From assembly GCA_913061235.1 (NCBI GenBank), contig CAJXTB010000001.1:558001-622000 (forward strand): a stretch of DNA of 64,000 nt. The letters run 5' to 3'. This DNA is from an uncultured Pseudomonadota bacterium (lineage in GTDB: Bacteria; Myxococcota_A; UBA796; GCA-2862545). The notes beneath the pieces are model-generated. The model searched no databases, had not been told where the DNA came from, and worked only from the letters and a program-made list of their open reading frames with translations. This document shows positions 19,066 to 27,326 of the stretch, in pieces. Numbering within the stretch: position 1 is the stretch's first letter; the number at the start of each line of letters is the position of its first letter. The translations under genes and the position numbers were made by a program.

Positions 19066-20344
19066 ATGACGCCTCGCTACACACTCACCGTCATCGCTGG
19101 CTTCATGGCGTGGACGTCACCCGCCTCCGCAGGTCCATGCCTGGACATCGGCGTCTTGGAGTACGGCGGAACCCCAGTAGAACTTGCGGACTTGACAGCC
19201 ACACTCATCGAAACCGGGCAATTCGCCTCCGTCGAGTTTGTGAGCCCGTCACAGTTCTTGCCAGACGCCACATATGACTCCGTTTTCGTGGCATGGACGA
19301 ACTCGCCTGATTGGCCAGGCCATCCCAACCGAATCCTGTATGGCGACCGCATCGCGGACTACATTCGTGGGGGTGGAGCCGTGGTCATTACCCAAATGGG
19401 AATAGCCGAGAGAATCGGCCCTGGAGGCGACTTTCGCTCCGAATTTCTCCCTCTGCTGTCCGACAACCATTGCAGCTACAGCGTAGACGGAATCTCTCCT
19501 ATTGCGATTCCAGGAGACGACATCCTGTTCGACAATGTCCAATACCTGTCGGTGGGGCGACGCACGCGCACGTCCTGTCCCGGAGCAACAGTACGCGATG
19601 GAGCCCGAGTTCACGGGTCACTACCCGACGGTCGACCACTGGTTGTGGTGGATGGACCAGTCGTTGCCGTGAACACCTACTTCACCAACAACAGCCTCGA
19701 CAGTCCAAACGCCTTCGCCGGCTATCCCGCCGGCGACGACTACCCCCAGCTCTTCGCCAACGCCCTGTACTTTGCCGCCGGATTCGACGCGTCCACCGCC
19801 TGCAACGGCGACTACGATGACGACGGCCTGTCCGACGAAGACGAGTCCACACTCGGCACCGACTTCCAGCGCGCCGACTCCGACGCAGACGGCACCAACG
19901 ACGGCATCGACAACTGCCCCACCGTCGCAAACCCCGACCAGAGAGACTTCGACAGCGACGGCATCGGAGACGCCTGCGCTGACAATCCGCCGCCAGACAG
20001 CGACGAAGACGGCCACCCCGACCCGTACGACAACTGTCCAGACACTGCCAATCCCGACCAAGCAGATGCGGACGACAACGGCATTGGAGATGCCTGCCAA
20101 CTCGAGCCCAAACCCCGAGCCCATCGACACCGACGAAGACGGCGTTCTGGACGCTGACGACAACTGCCCCACCATCTTCAATCCAGGCCAAGAAGACGAT
20201 GATGACGACGGCATCGGAGACATCTGCGACGACGACCCCACCATCGGCTGCTCATCCACCCGAACCGCGCCTGGATGGGGACTGCTGATGCTCCTGCCAC
20301 TGCTCGCCACGCCTCGTCGAACCCGTCCGACGCCGGCTGGATGA
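19066..20344 (+). pseudogene. Exported GATase-like/TSP3-repeat surface protein, frameshifted
   Basis: The start at ATG 19066 has GGAG 6 nt upstream and a signal peptide (YTLTVIAGFMAW, then SPASAG). Residues 25-240 have a ThuA/glutamine-amidotransferase-like look (DIGVLEYGG, YIRGGGAVVITQMG). Residues 245-345 are thrombospondin type 3 repeats (DNCPTVANPDQ, DSDGIGDACADN). The frame then breaks: read straight through, it ends at 20157 in an Arg-rich nonsense tail. Skipping one C at about 20098 restores two more TSP3 units (DNCPTIFNPGQ, DDDGIGDICDDD) and a Cys/hydrophobic/Arg sorting tail ending at 20344. So a one-base insertion has removed the anchor, unless it is an assembly error. Confidence 0.75.
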
Positions 20345-20366
20345 GCGACTCCGAGTCTTGTCGCCG

Positions 20367-21494
20367 CTACCGTGCCCGGAATGCCCCAATCTCAAAGGTC
20401 GAGACCTCACTCGCCGCACCCGAGTCTCCGCCCCACAGCTCCATGATGGGGATATTAGCTGTATCGGAGAACGTAATCTGGGCCGACCGGTTCACGGAGT
20501 CATTCAGGTCACAGTCGCGCCGGCTTCCGCCCCCCCAAAGGGCCTGAGTCGAGTTGACGAACGACCCATCAGGCACCTTGAAGCGCGTATACGACCCGCC
20601 GTAGTCGCTGTTGATGAGCGAGTCCCGGCAGTCCTTGCGGAAGTACTGGCTGGTCTGGCTCACAATGGCCTGAAGAGCGATGATCTGGGCATTGCTCTGG
20701 GGATACGTCAGCACTTGATACACTTCCGCCGGAGTCTCCACGGACTTGTTGGGGATGGTCAGGCCCACCAAGTTGTGTTCGAGCACTGTCCAGCCGCCGC
20801 CTGCCATGTCGCAGTGGACGGCAAAGGGGTCTACGCCGTTACCGAATCCGTCTGGGTCAATGGTGTAGGTGCCGTCGCCGGTGACGCCCGCGTAGGTGTA
20901 CGGTGACGCCGGATTGAGGTATCCATCACAAGTGGTTGCGTGCGTCCCGTCGGAGAATGTGCGGCTTGTGCCGTCCACAACAATGGTCTTGATGCCGCCG
21001 GTGGCCGACCACCCCGTGCTGCTACAGACCTTCAGAATGTCCAGGGTTGAATCGAAGGCCAGCGCGCCAAGAGGGCTACACGGTGTGCCGATAGTTCCAG
21101 TTGAAACCACAGGAGCGGAGCCCGCAGTGGTGGCGTAGGCCGCCAGAGGAACGTGGTGAATGAGCTCTCTTGGACCCATCGCCAGCCCATCCACGGTGAC
21201 CGCTAGATAGACAGCACCCGTCGCAAAGAGGCCGCTATCCAGCCGGTTCCCGCTGTCTGCACCCATGCGGAGGCTGTAGTAGCCGTCGCCCAGCGAGACA
21301 TTGAAGAACTGCTCGGCATGGAGCTCGTTGGTCGGGTCCGAGAGCGTGGCGTCGTTGAACAGAGTGAGTCCAAGCGTGTGGGTGCCCTCAATTGCGGTCC
21401 CGTCGGTGTCGAGTACGCGTCCTTGGTGTACGACTTCAACATCTGCAGCAAAAGCGATGCCCGGTAGGACCGCAGCTAAGAGCAATGTGCGCAT
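20367..21494 (-). CDS. Exported protein: shared N-terminal module plus fibrinogen-like C-terminal domain
   Basis: 375 residues from ATG 21494, which follows an AGGGGGGAG ribosome site on the minus strand; longer starts have no signal peptide. Signal peptide MRTLLLAAVLPGIAFAAD. Residues 20-130 form a module (VHQGRVLDTDGTAIEG, DGYYSLRMGADSG, LFATGAVYLAVTVDG, HHVPLAAYA) also seen in the genes at 21949 and 23137. The C-terminal half resembles a fibrinogen-related domain: DGTYTIDPDG, FAVHCDMAGGGWTVLEHN, with paired Cys. In animals such domains bind sugars or acetyl groups; here a surface adhesin role is inferred. Confidence 0.7.
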   Translation of the reverse strand: MRTLLLAAVLPGIAFAADVEVVHQGRVLDTDGTAIEGTHTLGLTLFNDATLSDPTNELHAEQFFNVSLGDGYYSLRMGADSGNRLDSGLFATGAVYLAVTVDGLAMGPRELIHHVPLAAYATTAGSAPVVSTGTIGTPCSPLGALAFDSTLDILKVCSSTGWSATGGIKTIVVDGTSRTFSDGTHATTCDGYLNPASPYTYAGVTGDGTYTIDPDGFGNGVDPFAVHCDMAGGGWTVLEHNLVGLTIPNKSVETPAEVYQVLTYPQSNAQIIALQAIVSQTSQYFRKDCRDSLINSDYGGSYTRFKVPDGSFVNSTQALWGGGSRRDCDLNDSVNRSAQITFSDTANIPIMELWGGDSGAASEVSTFEIGAFRAR

Positions 21495-21575
21495 GTCTCC
21501 CCCCTTTGAAACAAGCCTATCATGCGTGCCACCGGCTCCGCGTGTTCGAGATACACCGCCGCCATTGGAGACTCC

Positions 21576-21845
21576 ATGATCTATCCCTACAACGCAAAGA
21601 ACCGTCACCTGTGGGACCAAGAGGTCCACAAAGTACAGATCTTCGTTCCCGGAAACACCCGCGCCATCGCCTATTGCGACGGAACCGACGACGACATTGC
21701 CGAGCTAATGGCCAAGGCCGAAGACGAAGGCGCCGAGCCACCACCGCTGTCGCGACGAGTGCTCAAGACCGGCCGCGAGATCTGGACCATGGGCGAGGCC
21801 CAGCCCCCGGACTTTGATGACGACGAAGACGAAGACCAAGACTAG
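21576..21845 (+). CDS. Small acidic-tailed hypothetical protein
   Basis: 89 residues from ATG 21576, with TTGGAG 7 nt upstream. No signal peptide is seen. The middle (VHKVQIFVPGNTRAIAYCDGTDDDIAELM) is a compact mixed sequence and the C-terminus is strongly acidic (DFDDDEDEDQD). Codon use is like the neighbours. It sits between two exported modular proteins. Not recognised. Confidence 0.55.
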   Translation: MIYPYNAKNRHLWDQEVHKVQIFVPGNTRAIAYCDGTDDDIAELMAKAEDEGAEPPPLSRRVLKTGREIWTMGEAQPPDFDDDEDEDQD

Positions 21846-21948
21846 AGCGTTTCCCGAGGTCGTTGCTGTTGCCAGCGCCGGATGACCGCCGAACACGAAC
21901 GTCATCGTGCCAAACTGCGTCATTCACTACAGGCCCCGCGGAGCCCCC

Positions 21949-22968
21949 ATGCGACAGCACGCCCTCGTCCTCCTGCTCCTGCCCACAGTCGCCTTCGCCG
22001 TCCCCATGGAGCTCGACCACCAGGGTCGCCTCTTGGACACCATGGGCGCACCCCTCCAAGGTGAGCACACCCTTCACTTCGCCATGTACACCGTGGCCAC
22101 TCTGGGCTCACCGGTCTGGCAAGAGACGCATCCGGTCGTTGTTCAAGACGGCTACTACCACCAGCGCCTGGGCTCAAGTACGCCCCTAGACAGTGACCTG
22201 TTCGCCGGCGGAACGCTGTACCTGGCAATCGCCGCGAATGAGAGTCCTGCGAACGCTGCCCGTGTGTCAGTGGTCAGCGTGCCCTTTGCGGTTCGCGCAG
22301 CAGATGCCGACAACGCCGACGTCGCCTCCAGCGTGAGCCAAGACGCCGCCTTGGACATCGCCAGCATCCATACGAGCGGCGATATTCACTACGACGGCAC
22401 CCTTCAGCACGGCGAGTATGACCACCGCTACGACTACCCCTTCTACCGGCTGTCTACCAACCAGGTGGGCACGCTCAGCGGAACCGGACGGGTGGACTGG
22501 TCGAACAATACTGGCGTGCGCTGGTACACCCACCGCACCATCATTTCCGGCACACCCTTCGCCAGCCGAGACGCGGAAGAGCAGGAGATCATGACCGCAA
22601 TGGGCATGGCGGGCAAGCAGCACTTCCAGCCCAACATCATCGTCAACCGCATCGAGTGGGACAGTGCCCTGTCGTGGGTGTCGTTCCCCGCCCCAATCGT
22701 GTCGTCGGGAACTGTGACCTATGGCTCGTACTGCAAGTCCCTGACCGGCACGGCTCTCCAAGGCTACTGGGCGACGGGCATGAACACCAGTTGGGGACTG
22801 TGCGGGTCCCACGGTGGCCCCTACTCGCCCGGCACCTACATCCACGCCCACCCAAGCTCGAACGGTGCCGGCTCGGCCTTGGTCATCTGGCCTGCGGTGA
22901 TTGCCGGCAACTACCCACTGGACCACGCCAATCCACTGTGGGGATACTGGACCTACCAGCCGCTCTAA
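21949..22968 (+). CDS. Exported protein: shared N-terminal module plus unknown C-terminal domain
   Basis: 339 residues from ATG 21949. Signal peptide MRQHALVLLLLPTVAFAV. Residues 20-125 repeat the module of the adjacent genes (LDHQGRLLDTMGAPLQGEHTL, VWQETHPVVVQDGYYHQRLG, LDSDLFAGGTLYLAIAANE, VSVPFAVRAADADNADVA). The C-terminal 200 residues are a distinct domain rich in Trp, Tyr and His with a probable disulfide (YCKSLTG, WGLCGSHGG) and a His-rich loop (YIHAHPSS). I do not recognise it. Together with the 20367-21494 and 23137-24762 genes it forms a family with a constant N-terminus and different C-termini. Confidence 0.7.
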   Translation: MRQHALVLLLLPTVAFAVPMELDHQGRLLDTMGAPLQGEHTLHFAMYTVATLGSPVWQETHPVVVQDGYYHQRLGSSTPLDSDLFAGGTLYLAIAANESPANAARVSVVSVPFAVRAADADNADVASSVSQDAALDIASIHTSGDIHYDGTLQHGEYDHRYDYPFYRLSTNQVGTLSGTGRVDWSNNTGVRWYTHRTIISGTPFASRDAEEQEIMTAMGMAGKQHFQPNIIVNRIEWDSALSWVSFPAPIVSSGTVTYGSYCKSLTGTALQGYWATGMNTSWGLCGSHGGPYSPGTYIHAHPSSNGAGSALVIWPAVIAGNYPLDHANPLWGYWTYQPL

Positions 22969-23136
22969 CGGCTACCCACATGGCTGCTGCGCTCAACGAC
23001 CGAGCCACGGGCCGTCTGCAGGGCGAACAACACCGAATCGCCCCCTCGGCAGTGCGCCTTGCGTGCATCAAATAGTAACAGCCTGATGAAGCGCAAAATT
23101 CTCCTATACAATCCCTCCCACTTATCGGGGATCTCC

Positions 23137-24762
23137 ATGCGTCTCATCTCTCTCTGCGCGCTGCTAGGCGCTTCTTCGGCACTCGCTGCTCCGACCGAAC
23201 TCCCCCATAGCGGCCGCATGCTGAGCGCCGCAGGGGACCCGCTGACCGGAGACATTACCCTTGAGTTTCGACTGTACACCCAGGCGTCCGGCGGCACCGC
23301 CGTGTGGACCGAGTCAGACACCGTCCGAATGGAAGACGGCTACTACAGCACGCTGCTCGGCGACTCGAGCACCCTCACGGCACTGGACTGGACCGGCTCG
23401 TCGTTCTGGCTTGGCATCACACCCGCTGGAGGCGCTGAGTTTGGCGCACGCAGTCCCATTGGTGCCGTCCCTCTCGCCATGAATCTGTCGGGCCCCACAA
23501 CCGCAACCGTCGTCACAACCGCTGAGCGTGACGCCCTAGCACCGGCTCTTGGGCAGCTCATCTACAACAGTACCTTGAGCACGGTCCAAGTGTACGACGG
23601 CAGCGACTGGCAGGGCATCGGCTCTAACGACAACGAAGGTCTAGGCGAGGCCAAGGCCATCGTCTGGGGCTACAACTCGGTCGGCGCCCTCGGAATGGGA
23701 GACACCACCATTCGCCAGTTCCCGGCAGTCAACACAACATTGCCACCCGGTGATGTTCGGAAGATGTCCGCGGCAGGCTACAGTCACCAGACCAACGGAG
23801 CAGTCTGCGCTCTGCTCGAGAACCAAGAGCTTTACTGTACCGGATACGAAGCCCACATTGGCGACGGCTCCAGCAGCAACAGCACGAGCTACCGCCAGGT
23901 TGGCCCCGGTCTCGACTGGCGCGACGTTCACGTAGGCATGGGACTGGTCACGTGCGGTGTGACAGATGACAACGACGCCTACTGCTGGGGATACCGAATC
24001 TACGGTGGTATCGGCGATGGCGTGAACTCGAGCACCTACAATCGTGCTCCGAGTCGGGTCATCGGCAACATCAGCTGGAAGATGCTGCGGCCGGGTGGGC
24101 GTTACAACAATCTCCACCGCGCCTACTTGTGCGGCGTGAGCAACACCACCGGCTCCGCCAACGGCTACTGCTGGGGCCTCGACTCCTACGGTGAGCTCGG
24201 CAACGGAGCGGCCGCCGAGAACTACACCACACCCGCCGCAGGTCTCATTCCGAACCACGAGTGGGAAGAGATTGTGCCGGGTGGCTACCACGTCTGCGGA
24301 ATCACGGTGGCCCAGGACCTCTACTGCTGGGGCTACAATGGCTACGGCCAGATCGGGAATGGAAACACCAGCAACCAGCAGAGCCCAACGCTCGTCCAGG
24401 GTGGACACAAGTGGATTGATGTGGACGTGGGCTACAACGAGACCTGTGGTCTGCGAACCGACGGCGTGGCGATGTGCTGGGGCTACAACGGCTACGGCCA
24501 GCTTGGGGACGGCACCACGTCCAATCGTGTCAATCCCGTCGAGGTCGTTGGCGGCAAGACGTGGAAGAGCATCACCGTGGGCGACTACCACACCTGCGCT
24601 CTCGACCAAGAAGACCGCGCCTTCTGCTGGGGCTACAACGGGACCTACGCCATCGGAGACGGCACTGCGACCCAACGCAATGCGCCCACTCCCGTGTACG
24701 GCGAGTACCGCTACCAAGCCATTGACGCCGGCCTTCAGTCGACCGTCGGCATCACACGCTAG
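23137..24762 (+). CDS. Exported protein: shared N-terminal module plus RCC1-type beta-propeller
   Basis: 541 residues from ATG 23137. Signal peptide MRLISLCALLGASSALAAP. Residues 20-130 are the shared module (LPHSGRMLSAAGDPLTGDITLEF, MEDGYYSTLLG, SFWLGITPAGG, IGAVPLAMN), followed by a short coil (LGQLIYNSTLSTVQVYDGSDW) found before display domains. Residues about 195-540 hold six to seven RCC1 repeats: each has a CxWGYNGYGQLGDGT-like string and a Cys before the blade (HVCGI, ETCGL, HTCAL). RCC1 propellers in secreted bacterial proteins are usually binding domains; the ligand is unknown. Confidence 0.8.
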   Translation: MRLISLCALLGASSALAAPTELPHSGRMLSAAGDPLTGDITLEFRLYTQASGGTAVWTESDTVRMEDGYYSTLLGDSSTLTALDWTGSSFWLGITPAGGAEFGARSPIGAVPLAMNLSGPTTATVVTTAERDALAPALGQLIYNSTLSTVQVYDGSDWQGIGSNDNEGLGEAKAIVWGYNSVGALGMGDTTIRQFPAVNTTLPPGDVRKMSAAGYSHQTNGAVCALLENQELYCTGYEAHIGDGSSSNSTSYRQVGPGLDWRDVHVGMGLVTCGVTDDNDAYCWGYRIYGGIGDGVNSSTYNRAPSRVIGNISWKMLRPGGRYNNLHRAYLCGVSNTTGSANGYCWGLDSYGELGNGAAAENYTTPAAGLIPNHEWEEIVPGGYHVCGITVAQDLYCWGYNGYGQIGNGNTSNQQSPTLVQGGHKWIDVDVGYNETCGLRTDGVAMCWGYNGYGQLGDGTTSNRVNPVEVVGGKTWKSITVGDYHTCALDQEDRAFCWGYNGTYAIGDGTATQRNAPTPVYGEYRYQAIDAGLQSTVGITR

Positions 24763-24866
24763 ACGCTCGTCCCTGACCTGCCGATTCCGTGGTTACAGCG
24801 GCTTGAACGCCTGCGCGTAGGGATGGGTCGGGTCAAAGACGCTCGAGAGCGGGTGGGACGCTGCCA

Positions 24867-25511
24867 GTGCCCGCCCCGCCACTGGGTCCGGACGAAATGC
24901 CCATGCTCGCATCTGCCGGAATCCTGCTAGGTCACGCCAACGCGCCAAGGGCCCCGGACGAACCCAACGCCTGGACGTCGTATGTGTTGGTCGCGGACTG
25001 TGATGCTGCGCTCGCCACCGCCATCCACAACGGCGGCACTGTGCTCGTTCCGGTCGCGAGCGTGCCCGCGGGCCGCTTCTGCATCCTCGCCTCACCTTCT
25101 GGGGCCGTGTTCGGACTGTGGGAGTCGGATGAGGTGGGTGCCAAGGCAACGGGCGCAGGTTCGGTCCACTGGGTTGAACTCAACAGCACAGACATGGCCG
25201 CGGACGTCACCTGGCTCACGGCATCCTTTGGCTACACCACCAAGGAATCCGCGAGTCCTCGTGGCCCGTACGTCGAGCTTCTGCTCAACGGCGTGCCCTG
25301 TGGCGGCGTTGTTGGCGCCCAAAACGGCGCTCCATCCCACTGGCTGACCTGGATTCAGGTCGACCACCTAGACAACACCCTGTCGCAGGTCGACGTCGCA
25401 GGCGGCAAGGCTCTAAGCCCAGTCATGGACAACCCGAGTGTTGGTCGTATGGCGGTCGTCAGTGACCCCACAGGTGCGGTGTTCGGCGTCATCCAGCCCG
25501 CGACTGCGTAG
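24867..25511 (+). CDS. VOC (glyoxalase/bleomycin-resistance) superfamily protein, possibly 5'-truncated
   Basis: 214 residues. Two vicinal-oxygen-chelate halves are visible. The second is complete (SVHWVELNSTDMAADVTWLTASFGY, then WLTWIQVDHLDNTLSQV and SDPTGAVFGVIQP). The first keeps only its later part (WTSYVLVADCDAALATAIHNGG, ASPSGAVFGLWES) and lacks the opening strand and helix with the usual AxxFY motif. The start has no good ribosome site, and an in-frame stop lies at 24804-24806. I infer a two-domain CFP32-like protein that has lost its first 30-40 residues, or an odd divergent start. Confidence 0.65.
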   Translation: MPAPPLGPDEMPMLASAGILLGHANAPRAPDEPNAWTSYVLVADCDAALATAIHNGGTVLVPVASVPAGRFCILASPSGAVFGLWESDEVGAKATGAGSVHWVELNSTDMAADVTWLTASFGYTTKESASPRGPYVELLLNGVPCGGVVGAQNGAPSHWLTWIQVDHLDNTLSQVDVAGGKALSPVMDNPSVGRMAVVSDPTGAVFGVIQPATA

Positions 25512-25515
25512 CCAT

Positions 25516-25539
25516 TCAGCGGGGGTCAGTCCCCGCTGA
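25516..25539. terminator. Hairpin between converging genes
   Basis: TCAGCGGGG (25516-25524) pairs with CCCCGCTGA (25531-25539) around a 6-nt loop. It lies just after the VOC stop and just after the end of the converging transglycosylase-like gene. There is no T-run, so its strength as a terminator is uncertain. Confidence 0.45.
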
Positions 25540-25558
25540 GCGAGCGTTCTGCGCCAAC

Positions 25559-26335
25559 CTACCGGCCCGCGTTGTCCATGCGACGGTTGATGGAGTCGGA
25601 GTAGTTCTCCACACCACCACCGTTGTAGTCGTCTAGAGCTGTGTCCCAGTTGGTGAACTTGCTCTCGTATCCTGGAATGCTCTGGGTATCGTGCCAGCCT
25701 TCACCGTTCGCATCACCGCTCTTGGCGCGAGTGATCTCGCCTTTGTAGTACGCCCAGCGGAGAGCAATCTGCAGACTCTTCCTTGGGTCGATCTGCTCGC
25801 GCTTGCCGGTCAGTCCAAAGTTTTGCTTCTCGGGTACCCAGTCACCAGGCACGTTCATCTGCATCATGTTGCCTTGGGCGAAGATTTCTTGGTGGCCACC
25901 GCTCTCCTGTAGAGCCCATGCCTTTACCAGCGCGGGGTCGAGGTAGCTTGGATGGTCTGGCCCCCATCACTTCTCGGCATTGAACTCTTGCACAACCTCG
26001 ATGATGAGCGCGTCATTGGCCTGGTGCCATGGGGAGTCGTACCCGGCAAACTCGGGTAGCGTCTCCTGCTCGCTCTCACGAAGTGGCACCTGTGGAGAAC
26101 GCTCTCCAGACAGCCCGAGCCTCTCCATGAGTGCTGCGTTGCCCAAGCCAGCAGTAGACGTAGGCTGTTCCGGCCTGCGCTGCGGAGTCGGAACAGTGCT
26201 TGTTCGACGGGTCTGGTTCGGCATGAGGGCTCCCGAGGGTGCTCCACCCCACACACCGTCGTCGGCGTCATCAAGCCAAACTCGAACGGGCAAGGGCGTG
26301 ACGGAGTCGCTCTCATCCCGCAGCGTACCGCCCAC
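25559..26335 (-). pseudogene. Transglycosylase-like protein interrupted by an in-frame TGA
   Basis: One reading frame runs from GTG 26335 (or ATG 26224) to 25559 but contains TGA at 25967-25969. Before the stop: a Pro/Arg-rich N-terminus and WHQANDALIIEVVQEFNAEK. After it, without shift: WGPDHPSYLDPALVKAWALQ, ESGGHQEIFAQGNMMQMN and SLQIALRWAYYKGE, ending in NRRMDNAGR. The post-stop part looks like a lysozyme/lytic transglycosylase fold (a Glu in ALQESGG, then a GNMMQMN loop). The halves only make sense as one protein, so the stop is a nonsense change or an assembly error. Translation could restart at ATG 25867 but would lack the catalytic Glu. Confidence 0.65.
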
Positions 26336-26679
26336 ACGTCGCTACACTGCCCCCAGAGAGGCGTACCCGCCCTACACTGCGCACCGCTGGGGCCGTGGGT
26401 AGCACAACAACCTCAGCAGGCACTCCGCGTACCGATGCCTTTCCTTGCACAACTATCGCTGATGTCTCAGGCCACAACGCCCCCCTGCACAGGCACATGA
26501 TCAATCGACTGATACTTGAAGATTACCGGTCTCACCCCCACCGGTTCCCACACAGGTCAGGACGAGCCACTGCGATGAACGCCATGAATCTGCACTTCGT
26601 CCGACGGGGTAAGGAACAGTAGGAACCAGCTGCAAGAACCTCCAGCAAGACCCCACGACATATGCTGCACAGAAAAGGC
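26336..26679. other. Intergenic region upstream of the fibre operon
   Basis: About 340 bp between the broken transglycosylase gene and the promoter of the operon beginning at 26751. Short open frames exist on both strands but have no ribosome site and no plausible protein. It may carry upstream regulatory sites; none was recognised. Confidence 0.4.
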
Positions 26680-26707
26680 TTGACAGCCAGAGCGCCATCT
26701 TTACAAT
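26680..26707 (+). promoter_or_regulatory. Near-consensus sigma70 promoter of the fibre operon
   Basis: TTGACA (26680-26685) and TACAAT (26702-26707) are separated by 16 bp. The predicted start near 26714 gives a leader of about 37 nt with TTGGGGAG before ATG 26751. This strong vegetative-type promoter fits high expression of a structural subunit gene. Confidence 0.65.
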
Positions 26708-26750
26708 TGCCTGTAGTGGCGGTCTTCGCCGCATCTCTTGGGGAGCTCAG

Positions 26751-27290
26751 ATGACTAGAAAACGTGACCTACTGTATGTGTTTGCCGGAATGTCAGCTGC
26801 CGCCGCAGCGCAAGCCCAAGACACCGGAACCCACTCCATCAATATGACTGTCAACAGTGTCGACAGTCTGAGTGCCAGAGGAAATATTGACCTGTCAATC
26901 ACGCCAAACCTTGGCGGTATCAGCAACACAGGAACAACGACAGACACCGGTACCGGAAACCTGACGTTTACGGTCGCCCGCACAACTGGGTGGCAAGTCA
27001 ACGTTTCGTACAGCGGAGACACCCCGGGCGGAACCAAGCTTCAGATTGGTCAAGCGTTGACCGGCACGAACTGCAGCGTGGGCTCGGCCAACGTCAACAA
27101 CGTCACCCTGTTCTCGAACGGAAGTAACCAGTCGAGCTCAAGCACCTTCCTGAGCAACACTGGCAGTGGTAGCGGTTCCGGCAACAATGCCCAGTGTAAC
27201 AACACTGTGCAGTACACCTTCTCGCAGACCAACTCCAGCACGGTCGAAGTCGGTAACTTCAGCGGCACCGTCACGTTCACGCTGAACTAG
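26751..27290 (+). CDS. Secreted Ser/Thr/Asn/Gly-rich putative fibre subunit
   Basis: 179 residues with a signal peptide (MTRKRDLLYVFAGMSAAAAAQAQ). The mature N-terminus begins near DTGTHSINMTVNSVD, and the rest is rich in Ser, Thr, Asn and Gly with alternating beta-strand patterns, two or three Cys (TNCSVG, NAQCNN) and a C-terminal strand GTVTFTLN. This composition is typical of secreted all-beta pilin-like or coat subunits (spore coat U and similar), but I cannot assign a family. The motif HxINMTVN recurs in the second subunit (35138-35566). First gene of an operon with a sulfotransferase, a chaperone-like and an usher-like gene. Confidence 0.7.
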   Translation: MTRKRDLLYVFAGMSAAAAAQAQDTGTHSINMTVNSVDSLSARGNIDLSITPNLGGISNTGTTTDTGTGNLTFTVARTTGWQVNVSYSGDTPGGTKLQIGQALTGTNCSVGSANVNNVTLFSNGSNQSSSSTFLSNTGSGSGSGNNAQCNNTVQYTFSQTNSSTVEVGNFSGTVTFTLN

Positions 27291-27299
27291 CAAGCGGAG

Positions 27300-27320
27300 C
27301 CGGATGGCAGGGCCGTCCGG
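27300..27320 (+). promoter_or_regulatory. Intercistronic hairpin after the subunit gene
   Basis: CCGGATGGC (27300-27308) pairs with GCCGTCCGG (27312-27320) with one G-U pair and a 3-nt loop. It lies between the subunit stop and the next ATG at 27327. Such hairpins after a major pilin gene often stabilise the subunit mRNA or lower downstream readthrough; that role is inferred here. Confidence 0.5.
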
Positions 27321-27326
27321 GAACCA

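Noticed and set aside
23641-24717. 358-residue minus-strand frame opposite the RCC1 gene
   Set aside because: It mirrors the RCC1 repeats and has no signal, ribosome site or domain; the plus-strand protein is convincing.
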